Source: Oxynema aestuarii AP17 (GTDB taxonomy: Bacteria; Cyanobacteriota; Cyanobacteriia; Cyanobacteriales; Laspinemataceae). Taken from it: 64,000 bases of DNA. Under the pieces are notes generated by a model that ran no database searches, was not told the DNA's origin, and was given only the letters and a program-made list of their open reading frames with translations. The stretch lies in contig NZ_CP051167.1 of NCBI RefSeq assembly GCF_012295525.1, positions 4,137,501 to 4,201,500 of the forward strand. The letters run 5' to 3'. This document shows, piece by piece, positions 46,601 through 57,496 of this stretch (position 1 is its first letter; every line of letters begins with the position of its first letter). The position numbers were made by a program, and so were the translations under genes.

Positions 46601-47413
46601 GTGGCCAAACAAAGACTCGATACATTATTAGTCGAACTCAACTTATGTTCGTCGCGGCAATTGGCCCAGCGATCGATCCGGGCGGGAGAAGTGATGGTCG
46701 ATCGCCAAATCGTAGACAAACCGGGGACGCCGATCGCCGCCGGAGCCAAAATCGAAGTCAAAGCCCGAGCGCGTTTCGTCTCGCGGGGGGGCGAAAAACT
46801 CGCCAAAGCCTTAGAATACTTTGCGATCGACGTCGGCGATCGCGTCTGTCTCGACGGGGGCATCTCCACGGGAGGGTTTACCGACTGCCTGCTGCAAGCG
46901 GGGGCGAAGTGCGTCTACGGGATCGACGTTGGTTACGGACAACTCGACTGGGGGCTGAGAACCGATCCTCGGGTCGTCGTCAAAGAACGAACCAACCTGC
47001 GCTACCTGACCCCCGCCGATCTCTACACAGACGGCGCCGAGCGCGCCGATTTTGGGGTAGCCGACCTCAACCACATCTCCTTAACCAAAGTCCTCAGCGC
47101 GCTGTGGGATTTGCTCGTAGCGCCCCGGGAGCTAGTTTTACTCGTCAAACCGCAGTTTGAAGTGGGGCGATCGCGCGTCGGAAAAAAAGGAGTCGTGCGC
47201 GATCCCGACGCCCAAGCCGACGCCATCTGTCAAGTCGCCGAAGCCGCGCGGGAATGGGGATGGCGCGATCGCGGACTCACCTGGTCGCCGATTACGGGAG
47301 CGGCGGGCAATATCGAATACTTGCTGTGGCTCAGTACCGAGGGGGACGCCCCCGCCCGCGATCGCGCCGCCGTCGGCGAGCTCACCGCCCAAGCCCACCG
47401 AGAACTGCAATAA
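46601..47413 (+). CDS. tlyA: TlyA-family rRNA methyltransferase
   Basis: About 270 aa: an N-terminal S4 RNA-binding domain (QRLDTLLVELNLCSSRQLAQ) and an FtsJ-like methyltransferase domain with CLDGGISTGGFTDCLLQAG and a C-terminal LLVKPQFEVGR, GVVRDP. TlyA methylates 2'-OH of rRNA in bacteria where it was studied. The frame is open from a TTG at 46550. I favour the GTG at 46601 (reads MAKQRLDTL), though 46586 is also possible. The motif following the SAM site is NHISL, where many TlyA have SFISL. Confidence 0.87.
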   Translation: MAKQRLDTLLVELNLCSSRQLAQRSIRAGEVMVDRQIVDKPGTPIAAGAKIEVKARARFVSRGGEKLAKALEYFAIDVGDRVCLDGGISTGGFTDCLLQAGAKCVYGIDVGYGQLDWGLRTDPRVVVKERTNLRYLTPADLYTDGAERADFGVADLNHISLTKVLSALWDLLVAPRELVLLVKPQFEVGRSRVGKKGVVRDPDAQADAICQVAEAAREWGWRDRGLTWSPITGAAGNIEYLLWLSTEGDAPARDRAAVGELTAQAHRELQ

Positions 47414-47554
47414 GGCGATCGTGGCAATTCTGAGGGCGATCGGCGGACGGGGACACCACTCCACCGAGGCGATCGCCCCTTACCCCTGCGACTCTTGACC
47501 GAGAACCGTACAATAAAGTCTGGTTAACCTGGAATTCACACAGAAGGTAGAAGT

Positions 47555-49015
47555 ATGGCATCCATCCGGGAGATACACAAACAACTTATTAAAAAAGAGC
47601 GTTCCGCCGTCGAAATTACCAAAGAAACCCTCGAACGGATCGAAGCTTTAGAACCCAAACTGCACAGTTTCCTCACCATCACCGCCGATGGAGCCTTGGC
47701 ACAAGCTCGCCAGGTGGATGCCAAAATTGCTGCCGGAGAAGACATCGGACTGCTCGAAGGCATTCCGATCGCCGTCAAAGACAACCTCTGCACCGAAGGC
47801 ATTCGCACCACTTGCGGCTCTAAAATCCTCGAAAACTACATTCCCCCTTACGAATCCACCGTCACCCAAAAACTGCGCGACGCCGGGGCCGTGGTCGTCG
47901 GCAAAACCAACCTCGACGAATTCGCGATGGGCAGTTCCACCGAAAACTCGGCCTTCGGACTGACCGCCAACCCTTGGGACCTCGATCGCGTGCCCGGAGG
48001 CTCCTCCGGAGGCTCCGCCGCCGCCGTCGCCGCCGAAGAATGCACCGTCGCCCTCGGTTCCGATACCGGGGGTTCCATTCGCCAACCCGCCTCCTTCTGT
48101 GGCGTCGTCGGGATGAAACCGACCTACGGACTCGTCTCCCGTTACGGCTTAGTCGCCTACGCCTCTTCCCTCGACCAAATCGGGCCGTTCGGTCGCACCG
48201 TCGAAGATGCGGCCACCTTACTCCAACATATCGCCGGATACGATCGCAAAGACGCCACCAGCTTAAATGTCTCGATTCCGGACTATCTCAAATCGGTCAA
48301 ACCGAACTTAAAACCGAAAGGACAACGGCGGATCGGGATTATCAAAGAAACCTTTGGCGAAGGCTTAGATCCCCAAGTCGAACGGGCCGTGACCGCTTCG
48401 ATGGAATTGCTGCAAGAATTGGGCGCCGAAATTCAAGTGGTTTCGTGTCCCCGTTTCCGCTACGGCTTGCCGACTTACTACATCCTGGCCCCGTCGGAAG
48501 CGTCGGCGAACTTGGCCAGATACGATGGGGTTAAATACGGATTTCGGGCGGAAAATGCCGAAAATCTCGGCGAGATGTACGCCAAAACCCGCGCCCAAGG
48601 CTTTGGGGCAGAGGTCAAACGCCGGATCGCGATCGGCACCTACGCCCTGTCTGCGGGTTATTACGACGCTTACTATCTCAAAGCGCAGAAAGTCCGCACC
48701 TTAATTAAAGAAGACTTCGATCGCGCCTTCGCGCAAGTGGACGTGTTGGTTTGTCCGACAGCCCCGACCACGGCAATTAAAGCGGGAGAAAAGACCGACG
48801 ATCCTTTGAGCATGTACCTGTTAGACTTGATGACAATTCCGGTGAACCTGGCGGGACTGCCCGCGATTAGCTTGCCCTGCGGCTTCGACGATAAGGGTTT
48901 GCCGATCGGAATGCAGTTGATCGGTAATGTCTTGCGCGAAGATTTGTTGTTTGAAGTGGCGTATGCTTACGAACAAGCAACCGAGTGGCACTTACGCAAA
49001 CCGACTCAAGTTTGA
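47555..49015 (+). CDS. gatA: Asp-tRNA(Asn)/Glu-tRNA(Gln) amidotransferase subunit A
   Basis: Amidase-signature enzyme releasing ammonia from glutamine for transamidation of mischarged tRNA. 486 aa with the Ser-cisSer-Lys triad: Lys in PIAVKDNLC, cis-Ser in [14 protein letters not shown] and the nucleophile in [23 protein letters not shown] precedes the ATG. gatB and gatC are not adjacent, as is usual in cyanobacteria. Confidence 0.97.
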   Translation: MASIREIHKQLIKKERSAVEITKETLERIEALEPKLHSFLTITADGALAQARQVDAKIAAGEDIGLLEGIPIAVKDNLCTEGIRTTCGSKILENYIPPYESTVTQKLRDAGAVVVGKTNLDEFAMGSSTENSAFGLTANPWDLDRVPGGSSGGSAAAVAAEECTVALGSDTGGSIRQPASFCGVVGMKPTYGLVSRYGLVAYASSLDQIGPFGRTVEDAATLLQHIAGYDRKDATSLNVSIPDYLKSVKPNLKPKGQRRIGIIKETFGEGLDPQVERAVTASMELLQELGAEIQVVSCPRFRYGLPTYYILAPSEASANLARYDGVKYGFRAENAENLGEMYAKTRAQGFGAEVKRRIAIGTYALSAGYYDAYYLKAQKVRTLIKEDFDRAFAQVDVLVCPTAPTTAIKAGEKTDDPLSMYLLDLMTIPVNLAGLPAISLPCGFDDKGLPIGMQLIGNVLREDLLFEVAYAYEQATEWHLRKPTQV

Positions 49016-49153
49016 GGAACCTGTTTGCCCGAATGGGGATAACGAGACCCCGGGGGACGGGAGAGAGGGTTGAGGGAGTGTCTGTTGCGTGGGCGAACTG
49101 GACTCCCGCGTCCCGATTCTCGATCCCCGATCGCCGATCGCAAGGAGTGGGAG

Positions 49154-50053
49154 ATGAAGAGTTTGGCTTGGCTGGCGAGTAGTTGGAAGTGGCCGATCGC
49201 GATCGCGCTGATGGGGGCGATCGCCTACGGTGGGATCTGTCTGTATTTGTTCGCCCGACAGAATCGCTTTATTTTCTTTCCGACGAGGGCAATCCATACC
49301 TCTCCCGCCGATTACGGTGTCGCTTACGAAGATATTTGGCTCGACATTCCGGATAACAGGAAAGGCGAACGGATTCACGGTTGGTGGCTGCCCCATCCCG
49401 AGGGAGAACGCCCGACGGGAGTGTTGCTGTATTTACACGGCAATGGGAGTAATGTCGGCGCCAATTTAGAAGCGGCTTTGCGCTTTCGTGAATTTGGGTT
49501 TTCGGTGTTGTTGGTGGACTATCGCGGTTACGGGCGATCGCAGGGGGATTTCCCCACGGAAACCAGCGTTTACCGCGACGCCGAACGGGCGTGGGATTAC
49601 TTGACCCGGGAACGGGGGATCCAACCGGGAGAGATCTTTATTTACGGACATTCCCTCGGTGGGGCCGTGGCGATCGATTTAGCGGCCCGAAACCCCAATG
49701 CTGCCGGGGCGATCGTCGAAGCCAGCTTTACCTCGATGCGGGATATGGTCGATTATCAATATCCTTTCTTTCAAGTGTTCCCCGTCGATTTCCTACTCAC
49801 CCACGAATTCGACTCCCTGAGCAAAGTTCGCACCCTGAACATGCCGATTTTGTTCGTTCACGGCGCCCGAGATGCGGTCGTCCCCGCCTCGATGAGTGCG
49901 CGACTGTACGATGCTGCCCCCGAACCCAAACGGCTGTTAATGATTCCCGAAGCCGATCACCACAACATCGGCGCGATCGCCCGAGAACGCTATTTTAAGG
50001 CGATGGAAGACTTAGTCGCCATCACGAATCCGTTAGAAGCCAAAAATCCCTAG
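49154..50053 (+). CDS. Membrane-anchored alpha/beta hydrolase (BEM46/S33-like)
   Basis: 299 aa. An N-terminal membrane anchor (WPIAIALMGAIAYGGICLYL) is followed by LLYLHGNGSNVGAN, VDYRGYGRSQG, the nucleophile GHSLGGAVA, Asp in VHGARDAVVP and His in PEADHHNIG. This architecture resembles BEM46/ABHD13-type hydrolases with unknown natural substrate. Start at 49154 after AAGGAGTGGGAG; an open frame from 49070 has no such site. Confidence 0.88.
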   Translation: MKSLAWLASSWKWPIAIALMGAIAYGGICLYLFARQNRFIFFPTRAIHTSPADYGVAYEDIWLDIPDNRKGERIHGWWLPHPEGERPTGVLLYLHGNGSNVGANLEAALRFREFGFSVLLVDYRGYGRSQGDFPTETSVYRDAERAWDYLTRERGIQPGEIFIYGHSLGGAVAIDLAARNPNAAGAIVEASFTSMRDMVDYQYPFFQVFPVDFLLTHEFDSLSKVRTLNMPILFVHGARDAVVPASMSARLYDAAPEPKRLLMIPEADHHNIGAIARERYFKAMEDLVAITNPLEAKNP

Positions 50054-50215
50054 GGCAGGTCTCTTTTAATTTTGCTCGGCAACAATTTTTCCCGTCCGAA
50101 AGTCTGTGGGGCGGGCAACACGAGCGCTACAATCCAATTTCAACTCCCGATTTCCTCAATGGAAAATCGAACGTCGAAAATCTAAAATTTGAACTCTAAA
50201 ATCCCAACAAATCCT

Positions 50216-52870
50216 ATGTCTTTTGTCGGACTTCACATCCATACCGATTACAGCTTACTCGACGGTGCCAGTCAAATTCCCCAAATGATCGATCGCGCCG
50301 TCGAATTGGGAATGCCCGCGATCGCCCTCACGGACCACGGCGTCATGTACGGGGCGATCGAACTGATTAAAACCTGCCGAACCAAAGGGATCAAACCCAT
50401 TATCGGCAACGAAATGTATGTCATTAACGAACCCCTCAACACCACCAAACGTCCGCGCAAATATCATCAAGTCGTTCTCGCTAAAAATAGCCAAGGCTAT
50501 AAAAACCTCGTCAAACTCACAAGTATTTCACATTTGGAAGGTGTCCACGGAAACGGTATTTTTGCTCGTCCTTGTATCAACAAAGAACTTCTCGAACAAT
50601 ATCACGAAGGATTGATCGTCACCAGTGCCTGTTTGGGGGGTGAAATTCCGCAAGCGATCTTACAAGGTAAACCCGAAGTCGCCCGTAAAGTCGCCCAATG
50701 GTACAAAGATTTATTCGGCGACGATTACTATTTAGAAATTCAAGATCACGGATCCCCCGAAGACCGGATTGTTAACGTCGAAATCGTTAAAATTGCGCGA
50801 GAACTCGATATTAAAATCGTCGCGACCAACGACTCCCATTTTATTTCTTGTAAAGACGTCGAAGCCCACGATGCTTTATTGTGCATTCAAACGGGCAAGC
50901 AAATTATCGAAGAAAAACGCATGAGATATTCGGGGACGGAATATCTCAAATCCGCCGAAGAAATGGCGAAATTATTTAGAGATCATTTACCCGACGATAT
51001 CATCCAGGAGGCGATCGCCACTACCTTAGAAGTCGCCGATAAAGTCGAACCCTACAAAGATATTTTACGCGAACCGCGCAGCCCTAACTTTCCGATTCCA
51101 AACGGTTACACCGCCGAAACTTACGTCGAGGAACTTTCCTGGAAAGGATTAGAAGATCGTTTAAATATCAAAAGCCGCGAAGAAATTCCCCAAGAGTATC
51201 AAGAACGGCTGAAATACGAGCTAAAAATGCTCCAACAGATGGGATTTTCCATGTATTTTCTCGTCGTTTGGGACTATATTAAATTCGCGCGCGATCGTAA
51301 CATTCCCGTCGGACCCGGTCGCGGTTCCGCCGCCGGGTCTCTCGTCGCTTATTGCTTGCAAATTACCAATATCGACCCCGTCCATCACGGCTTACTCTTC
51401 GAGCGATTTTTAAATCCCGAACGTAAATCCATGCCCGATATCGATACGGACTTTTGTATCAAACGCCGGGATGAAGTCATCGAATACGTCACCGAACGCT
51501 ACGGAAAAGATCGAGTCGCGCAAATTATTACCTTCAACCGCATGACCTCCAAAGCGGTCTTGAAAGACGTAGCGCGGGTATTGGGAATCACCTACAAACA
51601 AGCCGATGAAATGGCCAAAATGATTCCCGTTTCGCGCGGAAAACCGACCAAACTCTCGGTGATGATTTCCGACGAAACCCCAGAACCTGCCTTTAAACAA
51701 GCATATGAAAACGACGAAATCGTGCGTCGTTGGGTCAACATGGCCATCCGCATCGAAGGAACGAATAAAACTTTTGGCGTTCACGCGGCGGGGGTCGTGA
51801 TTTCAGCCGACCCCCTCGATGAAATTGTCCCGTTACAACGCAATAATGACGGGGCAGTGATCACCCAATATTCGATGGAAGATTTAGAATCCTTGGGTCT
51901 GCTAAAAATGGACTTTTTAGGATTAAAAAATTTAACCACCATTCAGCAAACTTTAGAGTATATTTACCAAACCAATAAAATTCAGATCGACCCCTACGAT
52001 TTGCCCGCCCAAGAACGGAAAGCGCAAGCGGTTTTAAAGCGCAGCGAGGTTAAGAAATTACCGCAAGATGTCTATAAAACTTATCGCGTTCTCGAACGGG
52101 GAGATCTAGAAGGGATCTTTCAGTTAGAATCGTCGGGAATGCGCCAAGTAGTGCGCGATTTGAAACCGTCGAGTATTGAGGATATTTCCTCAATTTTGGC
52201 ACTGTACCGACCCGGACCGTTAGACGCGGGTCTGATTCCCAAGTTTATCAATCGCAAACACGGGAAAGAAGAGATTCAATACGACCATCAAGCGTTAGAA
52301 CCGATTTTAAATGAGACTTATGGGGTTCTCGTTTATCAAGAGCAGATCATGAAAATGGCTCAAGATTTAGCGGGATATTCTTTGGGTCAAGCGGACTTGC
52401 TGCGGCGCGCGATGGGGAAAAAGAAACTCTCGGAAATGCAGAAGCACCGCGAAACGTTTATCGACGGGGCGACGAAGAACGGAATTTCGCAAAAGATTGC
52501 GGAAAATTTATTCGAGCAAATGGTCAAATTTGCAGAATATTGTTTGACCTACGAGACGGAAATTCTCACTGTAGAATACGGACCGATACCGATTGGTAAA
52601 ATTGTCGAAGAACGGATCGACTGTACGATTTATACAATCGATCGCAACGGATATATTTACACTCAGGCGATCGCCCAATGGCACGATCGCGGCACCCAGG
52701 AAGTGTACGAGTACGTGTTAGAAACAGGTGACATTATTCGCGCGACTCCCGACCATAAGTTTATGACTGAGGACGGTCAAATGCTGCCTATTGACGAGAT
52801 TTTCGAGAAGAATCTCGGTTTGAAGCGGGTAGAGAACGCCAGTCAGTGGGATCTTCCTCTGGTGAGTTAA
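50216..52870 (+). CDS. dnaE: DNA polymerase III alpha subunit, N-terminal half, with split intein N-fragment
   Basis: 884 aa. The N-extein (about 775 aa) has the PHP domain ([16 protein letters not shown]) and polymerase palm motifs ([19 protein letters not shown]). It ends at KFAEY, followed by the intein: Cys1 codon at 52541 ([14 protein letters not shown]) and block B RATPDHKF, about 109 intein residues in all, ending in a stop. The length agrees with the known cyanobacterial DnaE-N proteins. The partner half lies at 61702 on the same strand. Trans-splicing would rebuild the polymerase. ATG 50216 (MSFVGLHI) is chosen over the upstream TTG at 50189. Confidence 0.97.
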   Translation: MSFVGLHIHTDYSLLDGASQIPQMIDRAVELGMPAIALTDHGVMYGAIELIKTCRTKGIKPIIGNEMYVINEPLNTTKRPRKYHQVVLAKNSQGYKNLVKLTSISHLEGVHGNGIFARPCINKELLEQYHEGLIVTSACLGGEIPQAILQGKPEVARKVAQWYKDLFGDDYYLEIQDHGSPEDRIVNVEIVKIARELDIKIVATNDSHFISCKDVEAHDALLCIQTGKQIIEEKRMRYSGTEYLKSAEEMAKLFRDHLPDDIIQEAIATTLEVADKVEPYKDILREPRSPNFPIPNGYTAETYVEELSWKGLEDRLNIKSREEIPQEYQERLKYELKMLQQMGFSMYFLVVWDYIKFARDRNIPVGPGRGSAAGSLVAYCLQITNIDPVHHGLLFERFLNPERKSMPDIDTDFCIKRRDEVIEYVTERYGKDRVAQIITFNRMTSKAVLKDVARVLGITYKQADEMAKMIPVSRGKPTKLSVMISDETPEPAFKQAYENDEIVRRWVNMAIRIEGTNKTFGVHAAGVVISADPLDEIVPLQRNNDGAVITQYSMEDLESLGLLKMDFLGLKNLTTIQQTLEYIYQTNKIQIDPYDLPAQERKAQAVLKRSEVKKLPQDVYKTYRVLERGDLEGIFQLESSGMRQVVRDLKPSSIEDISSILALYRPGPLDAGLIPKFINRKHGKEEIQYDHQALEPILNETYGVLVYQEQIMKMAQDLAGYSLGQADLLRRAMGKKKLSEMQKHRETFIDGATKNGISQKIAENLFEQMVKFAEYCLTYETEILTVEYGPIPIGKIVEERIDCTIYTIDRNGYIYTQAIAQWHDRGTQEVYEYVLETGDIIRATPDHKFMTEDGQMLPIDEIFEKNLGLKRVENASQWDLPLVS

Positions 52871-53020
52871 TCGATTTAAAATAAAGCGATCGCTTTATAA
52901 GTGATAGCGCTTTTGCAGAGATTGAGGGTAGGGATACGGCAACGTCGTGTCCCTAAAGGTCGTGCATCTCCCTTGAGGGTGTACGAAAATCGTATAAACA
53001 CGAAGAGTTAGAGGTTTCAA

Positions 53021-53953
53021 ATGACCGTCAATCCCAACTCCATCCCGCCTAATCTCGAAGAATCACAGCAGTTGTTAACGGACTTACTCGAAGAAGTCAC
53101 GCGACAGAGTGCCGATTTAGCTGGCGGTCAAGCGGAAGATCTCGCCAGAGGGAAAACCGCCGTTCGATGCCTCAAAGAAACGACAGTGACTTTTGGAGAC
53201 CCGCGCAGTCGCTTAATTCCACTCACTGCAGAAGAATTTGAAGGTCAAGGAGTCGAGTTAAATTATCAAACTCGGCAATTAATGAATCAGTTTGATTTTT
53301 ATTCTTTGGTATTGAGCGTCAATCCTCGACCTCAAGAGAATGTAATTATTGCTCGTTTAGAATGCAAAATTAACTTTCATTCCGAAGGGAACGAAGCGCC
53401 AATCGTCCACCGTCTTTGTCCGGATAGTCAGTGGCAATGGATTGTTAAATCGGGGGTTGAAATTAGCTTGGGTTTAGATGCGAATTTAGATATTCAAGCG
53501 GGGGTCGATGCTGCCGACCTTTCTAAGCTGGTTAATCTTCCTCAATACAATGAGTTTAAAGCGAATGTAGGAACGAAAGATCGACTCAAAGCATTTACGG
53601 TTTTAGAAGGGTTAAAGTATCAACTCGGCAAATTTGAATTGTTTGCTCAAGGGAAAGATTGTTCCGAATGCTTTTGGCGGATCGAGAAACCACAACTTTT
53701 AGGGCGATCGCAAATTGAATTTAATCTGATTCTCAAGGTTCCTAAAGGATGGGAGGCGATCGCCTTCACAGGTGAAGTTTGGATCGAACCCGATGTAGAT
53801 TGGTGGAACCGCGAACTCGGCGATGCGATCGATGCACTTCCTGGGTATTTAAAAGATAAATTTGGAAGTGAAAGAACCATTGCGAGAAGCTTTGCCGTAG
53901 GTCAAAAAGAAGAGTGGGTCGGTCGGCATAAGATCGTCTTACCTCGTGGATAA
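53021..53953 (+). CDS. Uncharacterised protein, first gene of the conflict-system cassette
   Basis: 310 aa, family not recognised. The N-terminus is helical (NLEESQQLLTDLLEEVTRQS), the rest is mixed with many strands. It has a CxxC pair (KDCSECFW) and a Trp-rich C-terminal part (GEVWIEPDVDWWNRELGD). No signal peptide or membrane span. It begins 150 bp after the dnaE N-half and is followed 78 bp later by the CHAT gene in the same direction, so a role in the same system is inferred. Confidence 0.7.
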   Translation: MTVNPNSIPPNLEESQQLLTDLLEEVTRQSADLAGGQAEDLARGKTAVRCLKETTVTFGDPRSRLIPLTAEEFEGQGVELNYQTRQLMNQFDFYSLVLSVNPRPQENVIIARLECKINFHSEGNEAPIVHRLCPDSQWQWIVKSGVEISLGLDANLDIQAGVDAADLSKLVNLPQYNEFKANVGTKDRLKAFTVLEGLKYQLGKFELFAQGKDCSECFWRIEKPQLLGRSQIEFNLILKVPKGWEAIAFTGEVWIEPDVDWWNRELGDAIDALPGYLKDKFGSERTIARSFAVGQKEEWVGRHKIVLPRG

Positions 53954-54031
53954 ATAGACCGAGGGGAAGGATACGGTATTGCCATGTCTCTACAGGTTAA
54001 AACTTAAAATAAAACAAAATGAAACTCAAAA

Positions 54032-55354
54032 ATGAACTACCGATATCATCTTTGTATTCCGAATAAAGATTCGGTTCGAGTCCAATTTTGGAATCCGCAA
54101 TTTCAAAGCCCGAATGAATCGAGTGGAACGTTGAATCGCGATCGCCTAAACGATCGCATTCAATCGATGCTGACGGATTCTTCGCAGTTAGTAGGAAATG
54201 CGATTCGGACAGTAGGGGAAGCTTTATTTGATTGTTTGTTTGACAGTCAATTAAGAGAGCATTTCTTAACTTATTATCAACAAGTCGTTCTAGATAAACA
54301 ACAAACTTTAGAAATTATTCTGGCCATTAATGAAACAGCCTTGCCAGAACTAGTGGCTTATCCTTGGGAATTTATTTGTTTGCCCAAACGATATCAACAG
54401 GGTGAAATTCGATTTGCAACCGATCCGAAACTGAGCTTTTTTCGGACTCGATATAACCTTGAAGACAGCGATCGGCGATCGCTCAAAATCGAGCCAGAAA
54501 ACCGCCTTAAAATTGCTTTGGTTGTTGCCAGACCGATCGCCGATTCTCAATTAAAAAATGTCGAATATCGACAAGTCGAAAGCCATTTAAATCATCTTGC
54601 CACGCAACACAAAGATATTGATTTTTTACCCGTCATCAATCCGGCGACCCCCCGAAAAGTTGCCGCCCAACTCAGAGACACTCAACCCGATATTTTTCAT
54701 TTCATCGGTCACGGTCAATTGGGACAAATTGCCTGGGTCACGGAATCCGGCGAACCCGATTGGAAAACGGCAAGCTTTTTTAGTAACCTATTCAATCAGC
54801 ATCGTCCTAAAATTGTTCTCTTGCAAGCTTGTGAAACAGCGCAAGAGTCGGAATTGGAGGCATTTAGTAGCGTCGCCGCTCATTTAATGCTGCAAGGAAT
54901 TGCGATCGTGATTGCAATGCAGTATAAAATATCCAATCAGACCGCTAGCTGTTTTGTCGGGGATTTTTATGATGAAATCATCAAAGGTCATCCCGTTGAT
55001 GTCGCCGTACAACAAGCTCGATTTAATCTGTCACTCGATAAGGGATACGAGCAGAAAGATTTTGCTACCCCTATCCTCTACATGAACAGTAGAGATGGTT
55101 ATTTATTTTTACAAGCTGAGACCCCGGATGATGACATTATCTTCAAAGAAGACGAGTTACTGGATATTTTAGAGCAGATGATTCCCGTTCAATTTAAAAA
55201 ATTATGCTTTAAACTTAAAGTTCCTAAAAATCTCCTCCCTTCCGAAGATAAAGACCAAACAAGTAAAGCGATTGCCTTACTTGAATGGGCAACTGCACCG
55301 GGTGGATGCGGGCTGGAAAATATAAACAATGCTGTCAATGAGTTGTTGAAATGA
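54032..55354 (+). CDS. CHAT-domain (caspase-like) protease with C-terminal effector-associated domain
   Basis: 440 aa. The CHAT peptidase core has the catalytic His in HFIGHGQ (His227) and Cys in LLQACETAQ (Cys267), the dyad of clan CD proteases. Residues about 373-432 (ELLDILEQMIPVQFKKLCFK and beyond, ALLEWATAPGG) match the six-helix death-fold-like EAD that recruits effectors to sensors in bacterial conflict systems. The next gene starts with an almost identical EAD and overlaps this one by 4 bp (ATGA). The likely role is a regulated suicide or regulatory protease; targets are unknown. Confidence 0.88.
   Translation: MNYRYHLCIPNKDSVRVQFWNPQFQSPNESSGTLNRDRLNDRIQSMLTDSSQLVGNAIRTVGEALFDCLFDSQLREHFLTYYQQVVLDKQQTLEIILAINETALPELVAYPWEFICLPKRYQQGEIRFATDPKLSFFRTRYNLEDSDRRSLKIEPENRLKIALVVARPIADSQLKNVEYRQVESHLNHLATQHKDIDFLPVINPATPRKVAAQLRDTQPDIFHFIGHGQLGQIAWVTESGEPDWKTASFFSNLFNQHRPKIVLLQACETAQESELEAFSSVAAHLMLQGIAIVIAMQYKISNQTASCFVGDFYDEIIKGHPVDVAVQQARFNLSLDKGYEQKDFATPILYMNSRDGYLFLQAETPDDDIIFKEDELLDILEQMIPVQFKKLCFKLKVPKNLLPSEDKDQTSKAIALLEWATAPGGCGLENINNAVNELLK
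55148..55328. repeat. EAD-coding direct repeat, copy 1
   Basis: About 181 bp coding for the C-terminal EAD of the CHAT protein, repeated at 55375-55555 with only scattered changes. The two copies are 227 bp apart start to start, so the domain was duplicated recently or is kept uniform by gene conversion. Confidence 0.85.
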
Positions 55355-56403
55355 ACCGCCGCAGAGAATACAACGAAGACGAGCTACTGGATATCTTAGA
55401 ACAAATGATTCCAGCTCAATTTAAAAAGTTATGCTTTAAACTTAAAGTTCCTAAAAATCTCCTCCCTTCCGAAGATAAAGATCAAACAAGTAAAGCGATT
55501 GCCTTACTTGAGTGGGCAACTGCACCGGGGGGCTGTGGTTTGGAGAGTATTAACTCTGTTTTAGCAGCAATGAACCTATGTTTGTCAATACCAGACGATA
55601 TTTATAAAAATCCTAATGATATTAATAAAATGGCCGAAACTAGGTTGTTAAATTTCGATCACAAACTTACTTTAAAAACCTTTGAAGACATATTAGAACA
55701 GCTAGAATATAGGGAAAATGCAGGAATTTTTATTTTAAAAGATTGCTGGAATCGAGGAGGTAAGTATTGTCATAAAAGGTTGATTCATTATTTATCAAAA
55801 AATACGGCGGAAGGTAAGTTTCATATTAAAAGAGTTGGTTATTTAGGGGGAGATATAAATTGTCAGAGCTTGTTATTGCAACTTGCCAATGAATTAAATA
55901 TTAGGCAATATTGGGACAACTTAAATGAACAAGAAATTATAGCTGCGATCGCCGATCGTTTCTATCATCTAGTTCCCAAGCAAGACTCCGGCCATACTTA
56001 TTTATTTCACATCAAAGGGTATGACTCTCTCTTGGAAAATGAGAGTTTCTGGGATTGGTTTATCAAAAAATTTTGGAATCATTTGATCGAGCGTATAACT
56101 CTGTTGGCGAGTCAACATCGATTACTCAAGGTTATTTTTTTATTTGAAGTTGAAATATATATTAAAATTACAGCAGATTATATATGTGAATCTTCCAAAA
56201 AGTTCGATCGCAGTAAAATAATTGAATTGCCTTTAGAACCATGCGAAATAAAAGAAATAGAGGATTGGTTGTACAAATTCTCCTGTTTACCGTCAGAGAT
56301 TGTCGAACAATCCCTTTCAATTGTTCGTTCTACCGATAGAAGACCCGAGCGCGTTTACGATTTTTTTCGAGACAGATTAATCGAGTATTTACAAAACGCC
56401 TAG
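55351..56403 (+). CDS. EAD protein with degenerate STAND-like NTPase domain
   Basis: 350 aa. Residues about 9-68 are an EAD nearly identical to the one ending the CHAT protein. The remainder (FDHKLTLKTFEDILEQL; GIFILKDCWNRGGKYCHKRL) resembles the inactive STAND-type domain found in such systems: the Walker A position reads CWNRGGKYC, with no intact GxxGxGKS/T. It ends in a helical segment. The shared EAD suggests it brings the CHAT protease to a sensor complex through homotypic contact. The STAND-like assignment is by pattern only. Confidence 0.7.
   Translation: MNRRREYNEDELLDILEQMIPAQFKKLCFKLKVPKNLLPSEDKDQTSKAIALLEWATAPGGCGLESINSVLAAMNLCLSIPDDIYKNPNDINKMAETRLLNFDHKLTLKTFEDILEQLEYRENAGIFILKDCWNRGGKYCHKRLIHYLSKNTAEGKFHIKRVGYLGGDINCQSLLLQLANELNIRQYWDNLNEQEIIAAIADRFYHLVPKQDSGHTYLFHIKGYDSLLENESFWDWFIKKFWNHLIERITLLASQHRLLKVIFLFEVEIYIKITADYICESSKKFDRSKIIELPLEPCEIKEIEDWLYKFSCLPSEIVEQSLSIVRSTDRRPERVYDFFRDRLIEYLQNA
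55375..55555. repeat. EAD-coding direct repeat, copy 2
   Basis: Second copy of the EAD-coding segment, at the 5' end of the STAND-like gene. Confidence 0.85.
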
Positions 56404-56433
56404 CCAAACCCTTAAAACACCTGCAATTTCCTC

Positions 56434-57495
56434 ATGAGTCGAGTAACAGAGCGTTTTTATATCGATCCTAAATACCAGTTAGAAACCATCCCTAAAGAAA
56501 TTGAAAATAATATCCCCCAAGAGCCAGAACCCTATTATTGCGATCCTCAATCGGGCTTAATTAAAGCCGTTAACCTGGCAATTTATTTGCGGCGACCTTT
56601 ACTTTTAGAAGGGGAAGCAGGCTGCGGTAAAACGCGATTGGCGAGAGCAGTGGCCCACCAATTGAGATTGCCTTACTATCGCTGGGATGTTCGTTCTAAC
56701 AGTAAAGCTCAGGACGGACTCTACACTTACGATGCTATTTTACGCTTGCACGACGTTCAAATTCAGCAATTCACTCGGCAATTCACTCCGCAATGCAGTC
56801 AACCTACAGCCGGGTCAAGCGATACATTGCAAACCAATCCCATCGAAGACGAACAACCCACCCAAAGACGCAATCCCAGCAATCCTAAAGATTATCGAAC
56901 ATTAGGAGCTTTAGGCAAAGCTTTTGATTTTAAAAGTTGCCCCTCAGTTGTTTTAATTGACGAGATTGATAAAGCGAGCATCGATTTTCCCAATGATTTA
57001 TTAACGGTGTTGGATGAGCCGTGGAAATTCGAGATTCCCGAAACAGGAGAAGTAATTGAGGCGACAGAACATAACCGACCGATTGTGATAATTACCAGCA
57101 ATCGCGAAAAAGGGAACCTTCCCGCTCCTTTTTTACGGCGTTGTATTTATTTTTATATTGAATTTCCAAAAGATCGACTGAAAGAAATTGTCCGAACTCA
57201 CGACGACCAAGCAAATCAACAGAAGCAACTAGAGAGAACTACAGCCACCCATTCCAGGGAAGACGGGGAAATTATAGACCGCAGCATTGAATGTTTTCTC
57301 AAAATTCGGGAAGATGAAAGCCTGGTTAAAAAACCGGGAACCAGTGAATTTTTAGATTGGCTGGAAGCCTTGAGGAATTTTGACAACGAACTGGTCAATC
57401 CAGCAAAACAACTCACTAAATATTATCCGATTCCTCATCGGGAACTGCTATTCAAACATTCCGAAGATTGGCTGAAAGACTGGAAGGTTTCATAA
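56434..57495 (+). CDS. MoxR-family AAA+ ATPase
   Basis: 353 aa. Walker A GEAGCGKT at residues 60-67, Walker B VVLIDEIDKA near 172-181, sensor 1 IVIITSNREK and the Arg finger region PFLRRCIYFY. A Gln/Thr-rich insert (about 108-150) separates Walker A and B. MoxR ATPases work with VWA partners to remodel proteins, and the VWA gene follows after 1 bp. In conflict systems of this class MoxR plus VWA are proposed to control effector release; that role is inferred here. Confidence 0.9.
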   Translation: MSRVTERFYIDPKYQLETIPKEIENNIPQEPEPYYCDPQSGLIKAVNLAIYLRRPLLLEGEAGCGKTRLARAVAHQLRLPYYRWDVRSNSKAQDGLYTYDAILRLHDVQIQQFTRQFTPQCSQPTAGSSDTLQTNPIEDEQPTQRRNPSNPKDYRTLGALGKAFDFKSCPSVVLIDEIDKASIDFPNDLLTVLDEPWKFEIPETGEVIEATEHNRPIVIITSNREKGNLPAPFLRRCIYFYIEFPKDRLKEIVRTHDDQANQQKQLERTTATHSREDGEIIDRSIECFLKIREDESLVKKPGTSEFLDWLEALRNFDNELVNPAKQLTKYYPIPHRELLFKHSEDWLKDWKVS

Positions 57496-57496
57496 T

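Noticed and set aside
50189-50215. Upstream TTG start for dnaE
   Set aside because: The nine extra residues are not part of the family; [15 protein letters not shown] begins as DnaE proteins do.
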